Source of the DNA: Amycolatopsis sp.
GTDB taxonomy: Bacteria; Actinomycetota; Actinomycetes; Mycobacteriales; Pseudonocardiaceae
Direction of reading: 5' to 3'
Assembly: GCF_025464955.1 (NCBI RefSeq)
Contig: NZ_JAODNM010000179.1
Location: 1 to 59,629, forward strand
Length of the DNA: 59,629 nucleotides
Below are positions 17,086-27,728 of the stretch, one piece after another. The notes beneath the pieces are model-generated. The model saw only the letters and a list, made by a program, of their open reading frames with translations, had not been told where the DNA came from and did not search any database. Position 1 is the first letter of the stretch. Every line of letters begins with the position of its first letter. Made by a program: the position numbers and the translations under genes.

Positions 17086-17739
17086 TCACAGCAGGGTGTA
17101 GTTGAGCTCCTGGCAGACGCGGCCGAGCGGGACGTCGAGGCCGGGGTGGTCCAGCGGGAGCAGGACGTCCGGGGCGAGTGGCAGGGCCGCGCCCGAGGGC
17201 GGGTCCCACAGGCACAGCGACGGGTCACCCGAGTCCATCGACGAGCGGTACCAGAGCCCGTCCAGGTCGCCGAACGCCGCGCGGATCGCCCGCGCCCAGG
17301 CCTGGGTGATCTTCTTGGGACCGCTCGAGATCTCCTGCGACGCGCCGACGCGGGTCGGCCACAGCCCGGACAGGTCCAGCAGCCGCAGCGTGCGCGTGGG
17401 CCGGACCACCACCAGGCGCGGGCCGCGGGTCTTCCGGTCCACTGTGGACGTCGTCTGGAACACCTCGGCGACGCTGGTGCGGACCGAAAGCCCGAAGTAG
17501 AGCACGCCGTTGTTCGGATCGGTCACCGGTGCGCCACCCTTGGCCGGTTTCTGCTGATCGAAGCGGCCGTGGGGCAGTGGCCCGGTATAGCGGAAGGAGT
17601 TCCACTGCTGGGGGTGGTTGCCGTGCGCGGTGAAGATCCTGACCAGCCTGGTTGCCGGCGGCACCGTGACGACGTCGTCGCTTGCGTGCAGCTCGTTGAC
17701 CAGGACAGCGCGCGCAGGCGGCAGGGGGAGCCTGGCCAT
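17086..17739 (-). CDS. RES-domain toxin
   Basis: This 217-residue protein has the RES-family layout named for its Arg, Glu and Ser: VRIF and FRYTGPLPHGRFD in the N-terminal half, TSVAEVFQ in the middle, and LWYRSSMDSG toward the end. RES toxins of Xre-RES modules act as NAD+-degrading enzymes; that activity is known for studied family members and not testable here. The gene sits directly downstream of the Xre-type partner on the same strand, the standard antitoxin-first order for this class. The partner gene ends 60 bases upstream. Confidence 0.85.
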   Translation of the reverse strand: MARLPLPPARAVLVNELHASDDVVTVPPATRLVRIFTAHGNHPQQWNSFRYTGPLPHGRFDQQKPAKGGAPVTDPNNGVLYFGLSVRTSVAEVFQTTSTVDRKTRGPRLVVVRPTRTLRLLDLSGLWPTRVGASQEISSGPKKITQAWARAIRAAFGDLDGLWYRSSMDSGDPSLCLWDPPSGAALPLAPDVLLPLDHPGLDVPLGRVCQELNYTLL

Positions 17740-17799
17740 TCGTTGTGGTTCGCCCGTCCTTGAGAGGTGATCGTGTCAGTGCCAGCCTAGATCCTCCGG

Positions 17800-18381
17800 C
17801 TAGAAGGGTGAGCCCAGCATTTCGATCAAGCGGGCGACCGAGTCGGGGTCGCCGCCGGCGAGCAGCCACTGACGGGGGGTGGCGGGCTGGTCGTTGATCA
17901 CCAGGTCGGGCTGGCGGGTGTTCATGAACGCGGCGACGACCAGCGCGGGCTGGTCCTCGGGCAGGGCGCGCAGGACGATCTCGAGCCCGGGGAGCACACC
18001 GGAGCCGGTGAACTGCCACGAAGGCAGTTTCCAGTCCGGGTCCTTCCAGCCGGTGAGCCTGCCTTCCTTGAGGCGGTGCCGGATGCGGCTGTCGTGGACG
18101 TTCAGCGCGTTCGCGGCCTCGACCACGGTCATCGAGGACTCGGCGAGCACGGCGTACGCGGCGACGGTCTTGGCGCGGAAGTCGGCTTCGCCTTCGGCGT
18201 GAGGGCTCAGATCGAGTCCGACGTCGGTCAGGGCGGCCCGCTGGTCGGCCGAGAAGTAGTGGGAAGGGTCCGGGTTGGGCGGCGACAGTTTGCGGGCGGC
18301 GTCCTCGACGAGCGTGAGGAATTCGTTCGCGTCCACTTTGAGTCCAGCCTTGGCCAAAACGTTCTCGAGTGCCACTGACAT
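17800..18381 (-). CDS. Xre-type antitoxin partner of the RES toxin
   Basis: The 193-residue protein has an HTH-like stretch in the middle (SMTVVEAANALNVHDSRIRHRL, residues about 85-106). The C-terminal half (LPGLEIVLRALPEDQ... NTRQPDLVINDQPATPRQWLLAGGDPDSVARLIEML) resembles the antitoxin segment that caps RES toxins. ATG 18381 is chosen because the ORF upstream of it is poor; a GTG two codons earlier is possible. It should bind and neutralise the RES protein and repress the shared promoter. Confidence 0.75.
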   Translation of the reverse strand: MSVALENVLAKAGLKVDANEFLTLVEDAARKLSPPNPDPSHYFSADQRAALTDVGLDLSPHAEGEADFRAKTVAAYAVLAESSMTVVEAANALNVHDSRIRHRLKEGRLTGWKDPDWKLPSWQFTGSGVLPGLEIVLRALPEDQPALVVAAFMNTRQPDLVINDQPATPRQWLLAGGDPDSVARLIEMLGSPF

Positions 18382-18555
18382 CCACACAGAATAGCTCGGT
18401 TGTGCGGGTTCGTGCGCTTCGCGGCCGGATTTGTGGGTCAATTCACCAGAGATCAACACAACGAGCACATAATCAAACACGCTGCGTAGGTATTGTCGGT
18501 TAGTGTGCCCGCATCGGGCGATGGTGTCCAGCACACTGTGACGGAACCTCACCCC

Positions 18556-18600
18556 TTGACACCCCGGGTCCTTGACTCTAGCTTCGGTCGGCAATCGATT
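18556..18600 (+). promoter_or_regulatory. sugar-transport operon promoter with LacI-type operator
   Basis: The -35 box TTGACA is at 18556-18561, a 17-base spacer follows, and the -10-like TAGCTT is at 18579-18584. The AATCGATT core (18593-18600, context GCAATCGATTTC) lies where transcription should start. The same arrangement occurs at 23340-23385 ahead of the isomerase gene, with a closely related palindrome. LacI-family repressors commonly use AATCGATT-like cores, so LacI (22307-23305) is the likely regulator. Confidence 0.65.
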
Positions 18601-18611
18601 TCTCACGGGGC

Positions 18612-20185
<1,574 letters not shown>

Positions 20186-20189
<4 letters not shown>

Positions 20190-21205
20190 GTGAGGACTTT
20201 CTGACCGACCGGCGCCGCGGCACCGGGTTCGTCGCGCTGCTGTTCAAGTTCCAGAGCCTGTTCGGGCTGGTCGTGGTCTTCCTCGGCGCGGTGGTGTTCT
20301 CGCCGGTCAAGGACGGGCAGCTGATCTTCTTGGGCAGCGGCAACCTGTTCAACGCGGTGCAGTCGATCTCCGACACCGGGGTGATCGCCGTCGGCATGAC
20401 GCTGGTGATCCTGATCGGCGGCATCGACCTGTCGGTCGGCTCGGTGTTCGCGTTGGCCGGGATCGGCGTCGCCGTGCTGCTGGTGAACGACGGGTTGCCG
20501 GTTTTCCCGGCCGTGGTGGTCGTGCTCGTCATCGGGTTCGCCTTCGGGCTGCTGCAGGGGATCGCCAGCTCGCGGTTCGGGATCCAGGCGTTCATCGTCA
20601 CCCTCGCCGGCATGCAGATCGCCCGGGGGCTTGCGCGGATCTGGTCCGGCGGGCAGGGTGTGTCGCTCACCTACGGCGACCAGCCGGGGCAGGTGCCGGT
20701 GTTGTTCTCGTTGCTCGGCGAACGCACTTTCAACGGCGTGGTGCCGATTTCCGCGTTGATCTTCCTCGTCGTCGCGGCGCTGGCGGTGCTCGCGTTGCGG
20801 GTCACGGCGTTTTCCCGGCACGTCTATGCCATCGGCGGCAACGAAAAGGCGGCCAGGCTGTCCGGCGTGCCGGTGCTGCGGGTGAAGGTGCTCGTGTTCG
20901 GGATCTGCGGCCTGCTCGCCGCGCTGGCCGGGATCATGCACGTCGGCGAGCTGAACTACGCCGGCCCCAACGACGGGGTGGGCTACGAGCTCAACGCCAT
21001 CGCGGCCGTCGTCATCGGCGGGACCAGCCTTTCGGGCGGGCGGGGTTCGGTGGTCGGTACCGTCGCGGGGGCGCTGCTGGTCGGTGTACTGAACAACATC
21101 CTGGGGCTGCGCGACGTCGACTCGAACATCCAGCTGCTGATCATCGGGGTGGTGATCGTGCTGGCGGCCGGTGTGCAGCGGCTGCGGCCGGCCTCGATGT
21201 CCTAG
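20186..21205 (+). CDS. sugar ABC transporter permease (RbsC type)
   Basis: The 339-residue membrane protein has eight or more hydrophobic helices and the conserved permease segment LIGGIDLSVGSVFALAG, plus the RbsC-family motif NEKAARLSGVPV. The GTG start overlaps the ATPase stop by 4 bases. It forms the membrane channel of a ribose/fucose-type monosaccharide importer with the neighbouring ATPase and binding lipoprotein. Confidence 0.92.
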
Positions 21206-21235
21206 GAGTCCAAGAGGTAACCAGGGAGGAGAACG

Positions 21236-22249
21236 ATGAAGGGGTATTCACGGAGAGCGGCGGCCGCGGCCTTGGCGTTCGGGGTGGTGCTCACCCTCGC
21301 GGCGTGCGGTACGACCAGTGACAACGCCAAGACGGGCCAGGCGACCGGCTCCGCGCCGTCGAACAAGTGTGGGGGCCCGAGCGGCAAGTACACGATCGGG
21401 ATGAGCCAGGCCAACCTGTCCGAGCCCTACCGGCAGCGGATGGACGACGACATCAAGAAGGCGGCGGCCGCCGTCCCGCAGTTCACGGTGAACTACGCCG
21501 ACGCGGCGCAGGACGACACCAAGCAGGTCGGCCAGGTGCAGAACTTCCTGACCCAGAAGATCGACCTGCTCATCATCAGCCCGAACGAGGCGACGCCCCT
21601 GACCGGCGCGGTCAAGCAGGTCTTCGACGCGGGTATTCCGGTGCTGCTGCTGGACCGCAAGGTCGACGGCGACGCGTACACGTCGTTCATCGGCGCGGAC
21701 AACGTCAGCATCGGCAAGCAGGCAGGCGAGTACATGGCGTCGACGCTGCTGCCGAAGGGCGGGAAGATCGCCGAGATCAAGGGGCTGTCGGGGTCGACGC
21801 CGGCCAAAGAACGCAGCGACGGCTTCGACCAGGGAATCGCGGGCAAGAACATCGACGTCGTCGCGACCGCCGACGGCCAGTGGCTTCGCGACCAGGGCCA
21901 GGCGAAGGCCGACGCGATGCTCAAGGCGCATCCCGACATCCAAGCCGTCTACTCGCAGAACGACCCGATGGCCGAAGGCGCCCGGATCGCCGCGCAGAAC
22001 GCCGGTTTGCCGAAGCTGCCCATCACCGGGATCGACGGCCTGCCCGTCCCCGAAGGCGGGATCAAGGCCGTCGAGGCCGGACGCCTGTCGGCGACGTTCG
22101 TCTACCCCACCGGTGGGCAGGAAGCGATCGACAACGCGAAGAAGATCCTGATCGACTGCCAGACCGTCCCGAAGACGCAGACCCTGCCGACGAAGCTGGT
22201 CACGAAGGACAACGCGGCCCAGGTCTACGCCGAGCTCAACAAGGGATAG
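21236..22249 (+). CDS. sugar-binding lipoprotein (RbsB-like)
   Basis: The 337-residue protein has a lipoprotein signal (VVLTLAACG, lipobox cysteine near residue 23) followed by a periplasmic-binding-protein type I fold. Typical segments are YTIGMSQANLSEPYRQRM, DLLIISPNEATPLTGAV, and the loop YSQNDPMAEGARIAA. It captures a monosaccharide outside the membrane and hands it to the permease. It starts 30 bases after the permease, preceded by an AGGGAGGAG site. A strong hairpin terminator follows, so the transport operon is three genes. Confidence 0.92.
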   Translation: MKGYSRRAAAAALAFGVVLTLAACGTTSDNAKTGQATGSAPSNKCGGPSGKYTIGMSQANLSEPYRQRMDDDIKKAAAAVPQFTVNYADAAQDDTKQVGQVQNFLTQKIDLLIISPNEATPLTGAVKQVFDAGIPVLLLDRKVDGDAYTSFIGADNVSIGKQAGEYMASTLLPKGGKIAEIKGLSGSTPAKERSDGFDQGIAGKNIDVVATADGQWLRDQGQAKADAMLKAHPDIQAVYSQNDPMAEGARIAAQNAGLPKLPITGIDGLPVPEGGIKAVEAGRLSATFVYPTGGQEAIDNAKKILIDCQTVPKTQTLPTKLVTKDNAAQVYAELNKG

Positions 22250-22254
22250 GACTC

Positions 22255-22294
22255 GTGAGTGTTCCGGCCGCTTAGAAGCGGCCGGAACACTCAC
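22255..22294. terminator. hairpin terminator with 19-bp arms
   Basis: A perfect inverted repeat has arms at 22255-22273 (GTGAGTGTTCCGGCCGCTT) and 22276-22294, separated by only two bases; about three base pairs at the tip would open to form the loop. It lies between the converging binding-protein and LacI genes and should terminate both. Confidence 0.85.
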
Positions 22295-22306
22295 CAGCGG
22301 TGAACG

Positions 22307-23305
22307 TCAGCCGTCCTTGCGGGAGCTGGCGCGGGGGATCAGGCGTGCTTCGAGCATGGTCGAGCTCGGGCCGTCGGCGTTGCCGCCGATCCTGGCGAGC
22401 AGGAGCTTGGCGGCGAGCGTGCCGATCTCGTAGGCGGGCTGGGTGACGACCGTCAGCGGCGGGTCGACCAGTCGGGTCCATGGGGCGTCGTCGAACGCGA
22501 CGATGCCGATGTCACGGCCGGGCCGGAGCCGTCGTGCGGCGAGTTCTTCCAGCACACCGATCGCCATCGTGCTGTTCGCGACGACCAGCGCGTCCGGCGG
22601 CTCGGCTTCGTCGAGGAGTTCCCGCACGGCCTCGCGGGCCGTGGCGGACCGGAATTCCGCACGGCGGATCAATTCGTCGGCGGGTTCGGTTTCGGCGGAG
22701 AGCAGCGCGTCGCGGTAGCCGGCGAGCCGGTCGTCCGCCGTGCGTACCCCGGAGGGTCCGGTGAGGCAGCCGATCCGCCGGTAACCGCCCTGGAGCAGGT
22801 GCTCGGTCGCCTCGCGCGCGGCGCGCCGGGTGTCCACCAGCACCTGGTCGCCGGGGACCTCCACCAGCGGGCGGTCCACCGCGACGACGGGCGTGCCGCG
22901 GTCGCGCAGGATGTCGACGTTGGTCGAGGTGCCGGTGGGGGAGAGCACGACGCCGGCGACGCGTTCCTGCAGGGCGACGTCGATGTACCGGCGCTCCTTC
23001 TCGGCGTTTTCGTCGGAGTTGCACAGGACCACGGAGTACCCGGCGGTCTGCGCGATGTCCTCGACCCCGCGGGCGATCGCGGTGAAAAACGGGTTCTCCA
23101 CGTCGGAGATGATGAGCGCGAGGACCGCGGTCTCCTGGCGGCGCAGGTTCCGCGCGAGGCCGTTGGGGTGGTAGCCCAGCTCGACCGCCGCCGAGCGCAC
23201 CTTGGCCGCGAGCGCGGGGTCCACAGTGGACTTACCGTTGAGTGCCCTGGACACCGTGGCGGTGGACACGCCGGCCAGGGCAGCCACGTCGCTGATCGTC
23301 GCCAC
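22307..23305 (-). CDS. LacI family transcriptional regulator
   Basis: The 332-residue protein begins with a LacI HTH (residues about 3-22, ISDVAALAGVSTATVSRALNG) and hinge, followed by a periplasmic-binding-like sensor domain (VLALIISDVENPFFTAIARG and VVANSTMAIGVLEELAARRLRPG). It is flanked by the sugar importer and the sugar-catabolic genes and is divergent from the isomerase gene. Matching AATCGATT-core sites near 23374-23385 and 18593-18600 fit one repressor controlling both units, released by the imported sugar or a derivative. Confidence 0.92.
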   Translation of the reverse strand: MATISDVAALAGVSTATVSRALNGKSTVDPALAAKVRSAAVELGYHPNGLARNLRRQETAVLALIISDVENPFFTAIARGVEDIAQTAGYSVVLCNSDENAEKERRYIDVALQERVAGVVLSPTGTSTNVDILRDRGTPVVAVDRPLVEVPGDQVLVDTRRAAREATEHLLQGGYRRIGCLTGPSGVRTADDRLAGYRDALLSAETEPADELIRRAEFRSATAREAVRELLDEAEPPDALVVANSTMAIGVLEELAARRLRPGRDIGIVAFDDAPWTRLVDPPLTVVTQPAYEIGTLAAKLLLARIGGNADGPSSTMLEARLIPRASSRKDG

Positions 23306-23339
23306 CGCGACCTCCGATCCTGCGCTGTTCGGTGCACTC

Positions 23340-23385
23340 TTGACACTGTTCCTGGTGAAGAATAGCGTCTTCAGTAATCGATTAC
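23340..23385 (+). promoter_or_regulatory. isomerase/kinase promoter with 12-bp palindromic operator
   Basis: TTGACA (23340-23345), a 17-base spacer and TAGCGT (23363-23368) form a good sigma-70-type promoter directed at the isomerase. A perfect 12-bp palindrome, GTAATCGATTAC, lies at 23374-23385 where transcription begins. Its core is repeated in the transport-operon promoter at 18593. Because the site also lies upstream of the divergent LacI gene, autoregulation is possible. Confidence 0.7.
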
Positions 23386-23513
23386 CGGCTGGGGCGCCCC
23401 GTCAAACGCGTAAATACTGGGGGCGGGCTGCCCCGCGGAGCCGGTCAACGCACGCTGGGCGCGATCGGGGGCACTCCTTGGTCTTCGTGACGCGCACCGT
23501 AGCAGGAGGAATC

Positions 23514-24929
23514 GTGGCCCGCATCGGCGTACTGAGTATTTCCGACGGACGTGACCACGTGCACGCGCGCAACGCCGGGTTCATCCAGTCCAAACAGGAC
23601 ACATTGGTTCGGGCGCTGGCCGCGGCCGGGCACGAGGTGGTCACCGGGGACGAGCTCGTCGCCACCAGCACCGCGGCGACGAAGGTGGCGCGCCAGGTGG
23701 CCGCTGCCGGCGTCGATCTGACGATCTTCCATTACGTCGTCTGGAGTTTCCCGCATTTCACCATGTTGGCCGCCGATGCCACCCCGGGTTCGCTGGTGCT
23801 CGTCGCCGGCACGGACCCGGTCGAGCCCGGACTGGTCGGGATGCTCGCCGCGGGCGGCGCGCTGGACCAGATCGGCCGCGACCACACCCGGCTCTGGGGC
23901 GCCGGTGAGGACCCGGACCTGGTGGCCGGGATCGGGGTGCACGCCCGCGCCGCGGCGGCGGTCGCCTCCCTGCGCGGCTCGACGTTCGGCCGGTTCGGCG
24001 GCAGGCCGATGGGGATGAACACCGCGGTCGCCAACACCGATCAGTGGATGCGCCAGTTCGGCATCGACGTCGAGGAGATCGACCAGTACGAACTGGTCCT
24101 GCGCGCCGAGCGGGCGGATGCCGCCGAGGCCGCCCGGGCCCGCCAGTGGATCGAGAAGCACGCGGCGGGGGTGCACTACGACGGCAAGAGCCTCACCCCC
24201 GAGCTGCTGGAGCGTCAGATCCGGTCCTACCTGGCGATCCGGGACATCATCGCCGAGCGCGCGCTCGACTTCTCCGGGATCAAGGGCCAACCCGAGCTCA
24301 CCGAGCATTTCGCGACCATGGACGTCACCGAGGCGTTCCTCAACGACCCGTACGACTGGAACGGCCCCAAACCCGTCCACGTCACCTCGACCGAGGCCGA
24401 CATGGACGGCGCGTTGACGATGCAGCTCTTCCACAAGATCACCGGGACGCCGGTGCTGTTCGCCGATGTCCGGCACTACCATCCCGATCGTGACATCTGG
24501 GATCTGTGCAACTCCGGCCAGCACGCGACCTGGTTCGCCGCCCGCAGCGAGGACCCGCTGGTGAACCTGGCGAAGGTCAACTTCTACCCCGAGGTGTTCT
24601 TCTTCCCGGCGGGCGGTGCTTCGGTGCAGCACATCGCCGCCCCGGGGCAGATGACGCTGGCGCGGCTGAGCCGGAAGTCGGGGGAGTACCGGATGCAGCT
24701 GATGCTCGGCGAGTTCGAAAGCTACGACGACGAAACCAACGACGCCCTGGTCCGGGCCTCGACCCCGGAGTGGCCGCACGCGTTCGCCCGCCTCGACGCG
24801 CCCGCCGACGTCTTCTTGTCGAACTTCGGCGCGAACCACATCCACGCCGTGCCAGGCGACGTACGTGCGGAGATGCGTGTCGCGGCGAAGCTGCTCGACG
24901 TTCATCTGGACGAGTGGTCGCGTGGCTAG
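23514..24929 (+). CDS. L-fucose/L-arabinose isomerase family protein
   Basis: The 471-residue protein has segments characteristic of the FucI-type isomerase fold. Candidate metal ligands are the Glu in TSTEADMDGAL, the Asp in VLFADVRHYHPD, and a His in GANHIHAVPGD near the C-terminus. It would interconvert an aldose and a ketose using a divalent metal (Mn2+ in studied members). I chose the GTG at 23514 because AGGAGGA lies 5-11 bases upstream; the open frame extends back to 23202 through the divergent promoter and is noncoding there. It overlaps the kinase gene by 8 bases. It is shorter than E. coli FucI (about 590 aa), so substrate identity is open. Confidence 0.8.
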   Translation: MARIGVLSISDGRDHVHARNAGFIQSKQDTLVRALAAAGHEVVTGDELVATSTAATKVARQVAAAGVDLTIFHYVVWSFPHFTMLAADATPGSLVLVAGTDPVEPGLVGMLAAGGALDQIGRDHTRLWGAGEDPDLVAGIGVHARAAAAVASLRGSTFGRFGGRPMGMNTAVANTDQWMRQFGIDVEEIDQYELVLRAERADAAEAARARQWIEKHAAGVHYDGKSLTPELLERQIRSYLAIRDIIAERALDFSGIKGQPELTEHFATMDVTEAFLNDPYDWNGPKPVHVTSTEADMDGALTMQLFHKITGTPVLFADVRHYHPDRDIWDLCNSGQHATWFAARSEDPLVNLAKVNFYPEVFFFPAGGASVQHIAAPGQMTLARLSRKSGEYRMQLMLGEFESYDDETNDALVRASTPEWPHAFARLDAPADVFLSNFGANHIHAVPGDVRAEMRVAAKLLDVHLDEWSRG

Positions 24930-26415
24930 TGGTCTTCTACTCGGGATTGATATCGGGACCTCGAGTTCCAAGGGGGTGCTCGTCGATCCGTCGGGAACCG
25001 TCCTGGCACGGGCGAGCAGACCGCACGAGACGTCGTTCCCGCGGCCGGGCTGGGTGGAGCACGACGCGGACGCCGTGTGGTGGAAAGACTTCCTCGCGCT
25101 GAGCGCCGAACTTGTCAAGGCGGCCGACGGACGGGAAATCGCCGGCCTCGCGGTCAGCGGGATCGGCCCGGTCCTGCTGCCCGCGGATGGCGAAGGGCGT
25201 CCGCTGCGCCCCGCGATCCTGTACGGCGTCGACACTCGGGCCGGTGTGGAAATTGTCGAGCTCACCGACGAGCTCGGCGCCGAGTCCATTGTGGAACGTT
25301 CGGGAACCTCGCTGTCGTCGCAAGCCGTCGGGCCGAAGTGGCGATGGCTCGCCAAGCACGAGCCGGAAGTGTTCGCCCGCACCGAACTGTTCCTGATGGC
25401 GAGTTCGTACCTCGTGCACCGGCTGACTGGTGAGTACGTGCTGGACCACCATTCGGCGAGCCAGTGCGACCCGATGTACGACCTGCGCGCGGCCGACTGG
25501 GCCAGGGACTGGGCCGAGCTCGTCGCGCCCGGGATCGCGTTGCCGAGGCTGGCCTGGCCGACCGAGGTGGTCGGCACGGTTTCGGCGAACGCGGCCGCGG
25601 AAACGGGACTTCCGGTGGGTTTGCCCGTCACCGCGGGAACGGTCGACGCCTGGGCCGAAGCCGTCAGCGTCGGTGTCACCGAACCGGGCGACACGATGGC
25701 GATGTACGGCACCACCATGTTCCTCGTCCAGGTCCTCTCCGGTCCTCGGCCGCATCCCGGGCTCTGGACCACGCGCGGCGCGTTCCCCGGCACATATTCG
25801 CTGGCCGCCGGCATGGCCACCTCGGGGGCGATCACCGAGTGGCTGCGTGACCTCGTTGGCGGTGATTTCGCTGACCTGGTCAGGGAAGCGGCAGAGGTTC
25901 CAGCCGGCAGCCGCGGCCTTCTCATGCTGCCGTACTTCGCCGGGGAGCGGACGCCGCTGTTCGACCCGGACGCGCGCGGGGTCCTCGCCGGACTGACCAC
26001 CGGGCACGGCCGCGCGGACATTTACCGCGCCGCGCTGGAAGGCATCGCCTACGGAGTGCGGCACAACTTCGAGGTGATGCGGGCGTCCGGTGGGACGGCG
26101 AAACGGGTCGTCGCGGTCGGCGGCGGCACGCAAGGCGGCTTGTGGACGCAGATCCTCAGCGATGTCACCGGTGTGCCGCAACAGATCCCCGCCGAAACGA
26201 TCGGGGCCGCCCTGGGCGACGCGATGCTCGCGGGCGTCGCGATCGGACTCGACGTCGATTTCGCCGCCTGGAACCCGGTCCGCCAGACCGTCCACCCGAA
26301 CCCGGACCGCACGGCGGTCTACGACGAGTTCTACACGCACTACCGCGCGCTCTACACGTCCACAATGGACACAGCGCACTTCCTCGCCCGGCGGCAACAC
26401 GAATCCGGCGCTTAG
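24922..26415 (+). CDS. FGGY family carbohydrate kinase
   Basis: The 497-residue kinase begins with the phosphate-binding motif LLLGIDIGTSSSKGVLVD. It carries the FGGY region YFAGERTPLFDPDARG, the adenosine-binding stretch VVAVGGGTQGGLWTQILSDVTG and the GTVDAWAEA motif. It phosphorylates a ketose or related sugar made by the overlapping isomerase. The GTG start at 24922 precedes the isomerase stop by 8 bases, indicating coupled translation. The substrate is probably the ketose product of the preceding enzyme, with an aldolase expected elsewhere. Confidence 0.9.
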   Translation: MASGLLLGIDIGTSSSKGVLVDPSGTVLARASRPHETSFPRPGWVEHDADAVWWKDFLALSAELVKAADGREIAGLAVSGIGPVLLPADGEGRPLRPAILYGVDTRAGVEIVELTDELGAESIVERSGTSLSSQAVGPKWRWLAKHEPEVFARTELFLMASSYLVHRLTGEYVLDHHSASQCDPMYDLRAADWARDWAELVAPGIALPRLAWPTEVVGTVSANAAAETGLPVGLPVTAGTVDAWAEAVSVGVTEPGDTMAMYGTTMFLVQVLSGPRPHPGLWTTRGAFPGTYSLAAGMATSGAITEWLRDLVGGDFADLVREAAEVPAGSRGLLMLPYFAGERTPLFDPDARGVLAGLTTGHGRADIYRAALEGIAYGVRHNFEVMRASGGTAKRVVAVGGGTQGGLWTQILSDVTGVPQQIPAETIGAALGDAMLAGVAIGLDVDFAAWNPVRQTVHPNPDRTAVYDEFYTHYRALYTSTMDTAHFLARRQHESGA

Positions 26416-26455
26416 GGTGAATCCCTGACCATGTAAGAACTTCGTTGTCACGGTT

Positions 26456-26474
26456 CGTTACACGCCGTGTAACG
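26456..26474. promoter_or_regulatory. 19-bp operator-like palindrome before the lipoprotein gene
   Basis: CGTTACACG and CGTGTAACG flank a single C, making a 9-1-9 perfect palindrome 57 bases upstream of the lipoprotein start. A TTGTCA box at 26445-26450 immediately precedes it. Compact perfect palindromes like this are more often dimeric-regulator sites than terminators, although it also follows the kinase stop by 40 bases. Confidence 0.45.
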
Positions 26475-26531
26475 CTCTCACTGTGCGTGGCGACCAATCC
26501 TCGGTCACACCACTCGCAGGACGGAGTTCCC

Positions 26532-27029
26532 ATGGCGCTTTCCCCAGCCGGCAACCGAACCGGTGCTCGCCGGATGAAGCGCGTAGCCGGCGCTCTCGGT
26601 GCGCTGGCCCTCGGTGCAGCCGTTTTGGCCGGCTGCGACCCCAGCGCCGCTTCGCCCGGCAGTCCGGTCGTTTCGACCCTGACGACCGACTCGTCGACGT
26701 TCGTCCCTCTGGTTTCGCCGTCCACGACGGACACGACGACCTCGGCCGCAATCCCGGAAACCACTGCGGCCCCGGTCGTCGCCCCGGCCCCCGTCACCCA
26801 AGCCCCGGCCGCTGCTCCGAAGACCACCCAGGCCGCCGCGCCGCCGAAGGTCGCGGCCTGCACCGGCAACACCTACCGCAACGTCGACGGCAACTGTGTC
26901 GAACGGCCTGTCGCCGCCGATTCGCCTCCTGCCGGCGCCACTGCGAAATGCAAAGACGGTACCTACAGTTTCAGTCAGCATCGCCAGGGCACCTGTTCCG
27001 GTCACAAGGGCGTCGCACAGTGGCTGTAA
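26532..27029 (+). CDS. DUF3761-type secreted lipoprotein
   Basis: The 165-residue protein has a lipoprotein signal peptide (GALALGAAVLAGC, lipobox cysteine near residue 35). A Thr/Pro/Ala-rich extended linker follows (about residues 45-110), then a small cysteine-rich C-terminal domain with CTGNTYRNVDGNCVERP and AKCKDGTYSFSQHRQGTCS. The C-terminal domain matches the DUF3761 pattern of actinobacterial wall-associated proteins of unknown function. ATG 26532 follows a GGACGGAG site; a later Met at the KRVAGALG segment is an alternative. The linker suggests the small domain is held away from the membrane in the cell wall. Confidence 0.75.
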   Translation: MALSPAGNRTGARRMKRVAGALGALALGAAVLAGCDPSAASPGSPVVSTLTTDSSTFVPLVSPSTTDTTTSAAIPETTAAPVVAPAPVTQAPAAAPKTTQAAAPPKVAACTGNTYRNVDGNCVERPVAADSPPAGATAKCKDGTYSFSQHRQGTCSGHKGVAQWL

Positions 27030-27250
27030 GCAATTGCGCTTGAAGGCTCCAGTGGCATCTGCTTGCGCGCCCAGGTTACTGCGTTTTCTCCTGACAGGTC
27101 AGCACTCGAAACACTGGAAGTGAGTTCCAGCAGGGGGAATTCAGTGACCAGTCGTCAAGCGTCACGGGTGTGCCGGCCAAAGATGCCGAGGAAAGAGCGG
27201 CCTCCGGCTTCGTCCGGGTGACCAGCCCTGTCCATTGCGGACTGGCTTGT

Positions 27251-27704
27251 CTAGTTGGTCGGGGGCGACTCCTCCTTCTCCTCCTCGACTCGCACGGTGA
27301 TTGCCTGCAGGGTGCGCACGGTCGTCTCGATGTCGTGGATGTCGAACTGGTTCAGCAGCCGGATGGACGCACTGCTGACGTGCTCGCGCAGGCTGTGATA
27401 CCGGGTTTCCCCCTCGGTCGTCAGGTCGACCTGCCCGTCGTCGCGGATCAGTCCCTCGGCCTCGAGCCGGGCCAGCAGTGCGCGCGTGGAATCGGGGTTG
27501 AGGTTTCGTGATCCTTCCAGGAGGTGGCTGAGCGTCTCACGCGCCCAGGCCCGGCCGGCGCGTGCCGATCAGATGGAGGGCGTACCACGTCTCGGGGGTG
27601 GTGTCGCGCTGTGCGAGGTGTTCGCGCAGTGTGGCGCTCAGGGACCGCTCGGCGAACGCCAGCGTCTGGCCGAACTGGGTGAAGGCGGCGGGTGGTGTGG
27701 TCAT
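27251..27704 (-). pseudogene. winged-helix regulator broken by a one-base insertion
   Basis: From ATG 27704 the frame reads MTTPPAAFTQFGQTLAFAER... TWYALHLIGTRRPGLGA and then hits TGA at 27537-27539. Removing one G from the GGG run near 27546-27548 restores ...PGLARETLSHLLEGSR... DSTRALLARLEAEGLIRDDGQVDL... and a continuous frame to TAG at 27251. The joined product (about 150 aa) is a winged-helix regulator with a C-terminal helix rich in Glu/Lys. It is divergent from an intact MarR gene across a two-palindrome operator region. Either it is a recent pseudogene or the base call is wrong. Confidence 0.75.
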
Positions 27705-27728
27705 GTCGGGTTCCGTTCCCTAGTATGG

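Noticed and set aside
23445..26021. 858-codon ORF on the minus strand
   Set aside because: Antisense to the isomerase and kinase genes, which have conserved active-site motifs.
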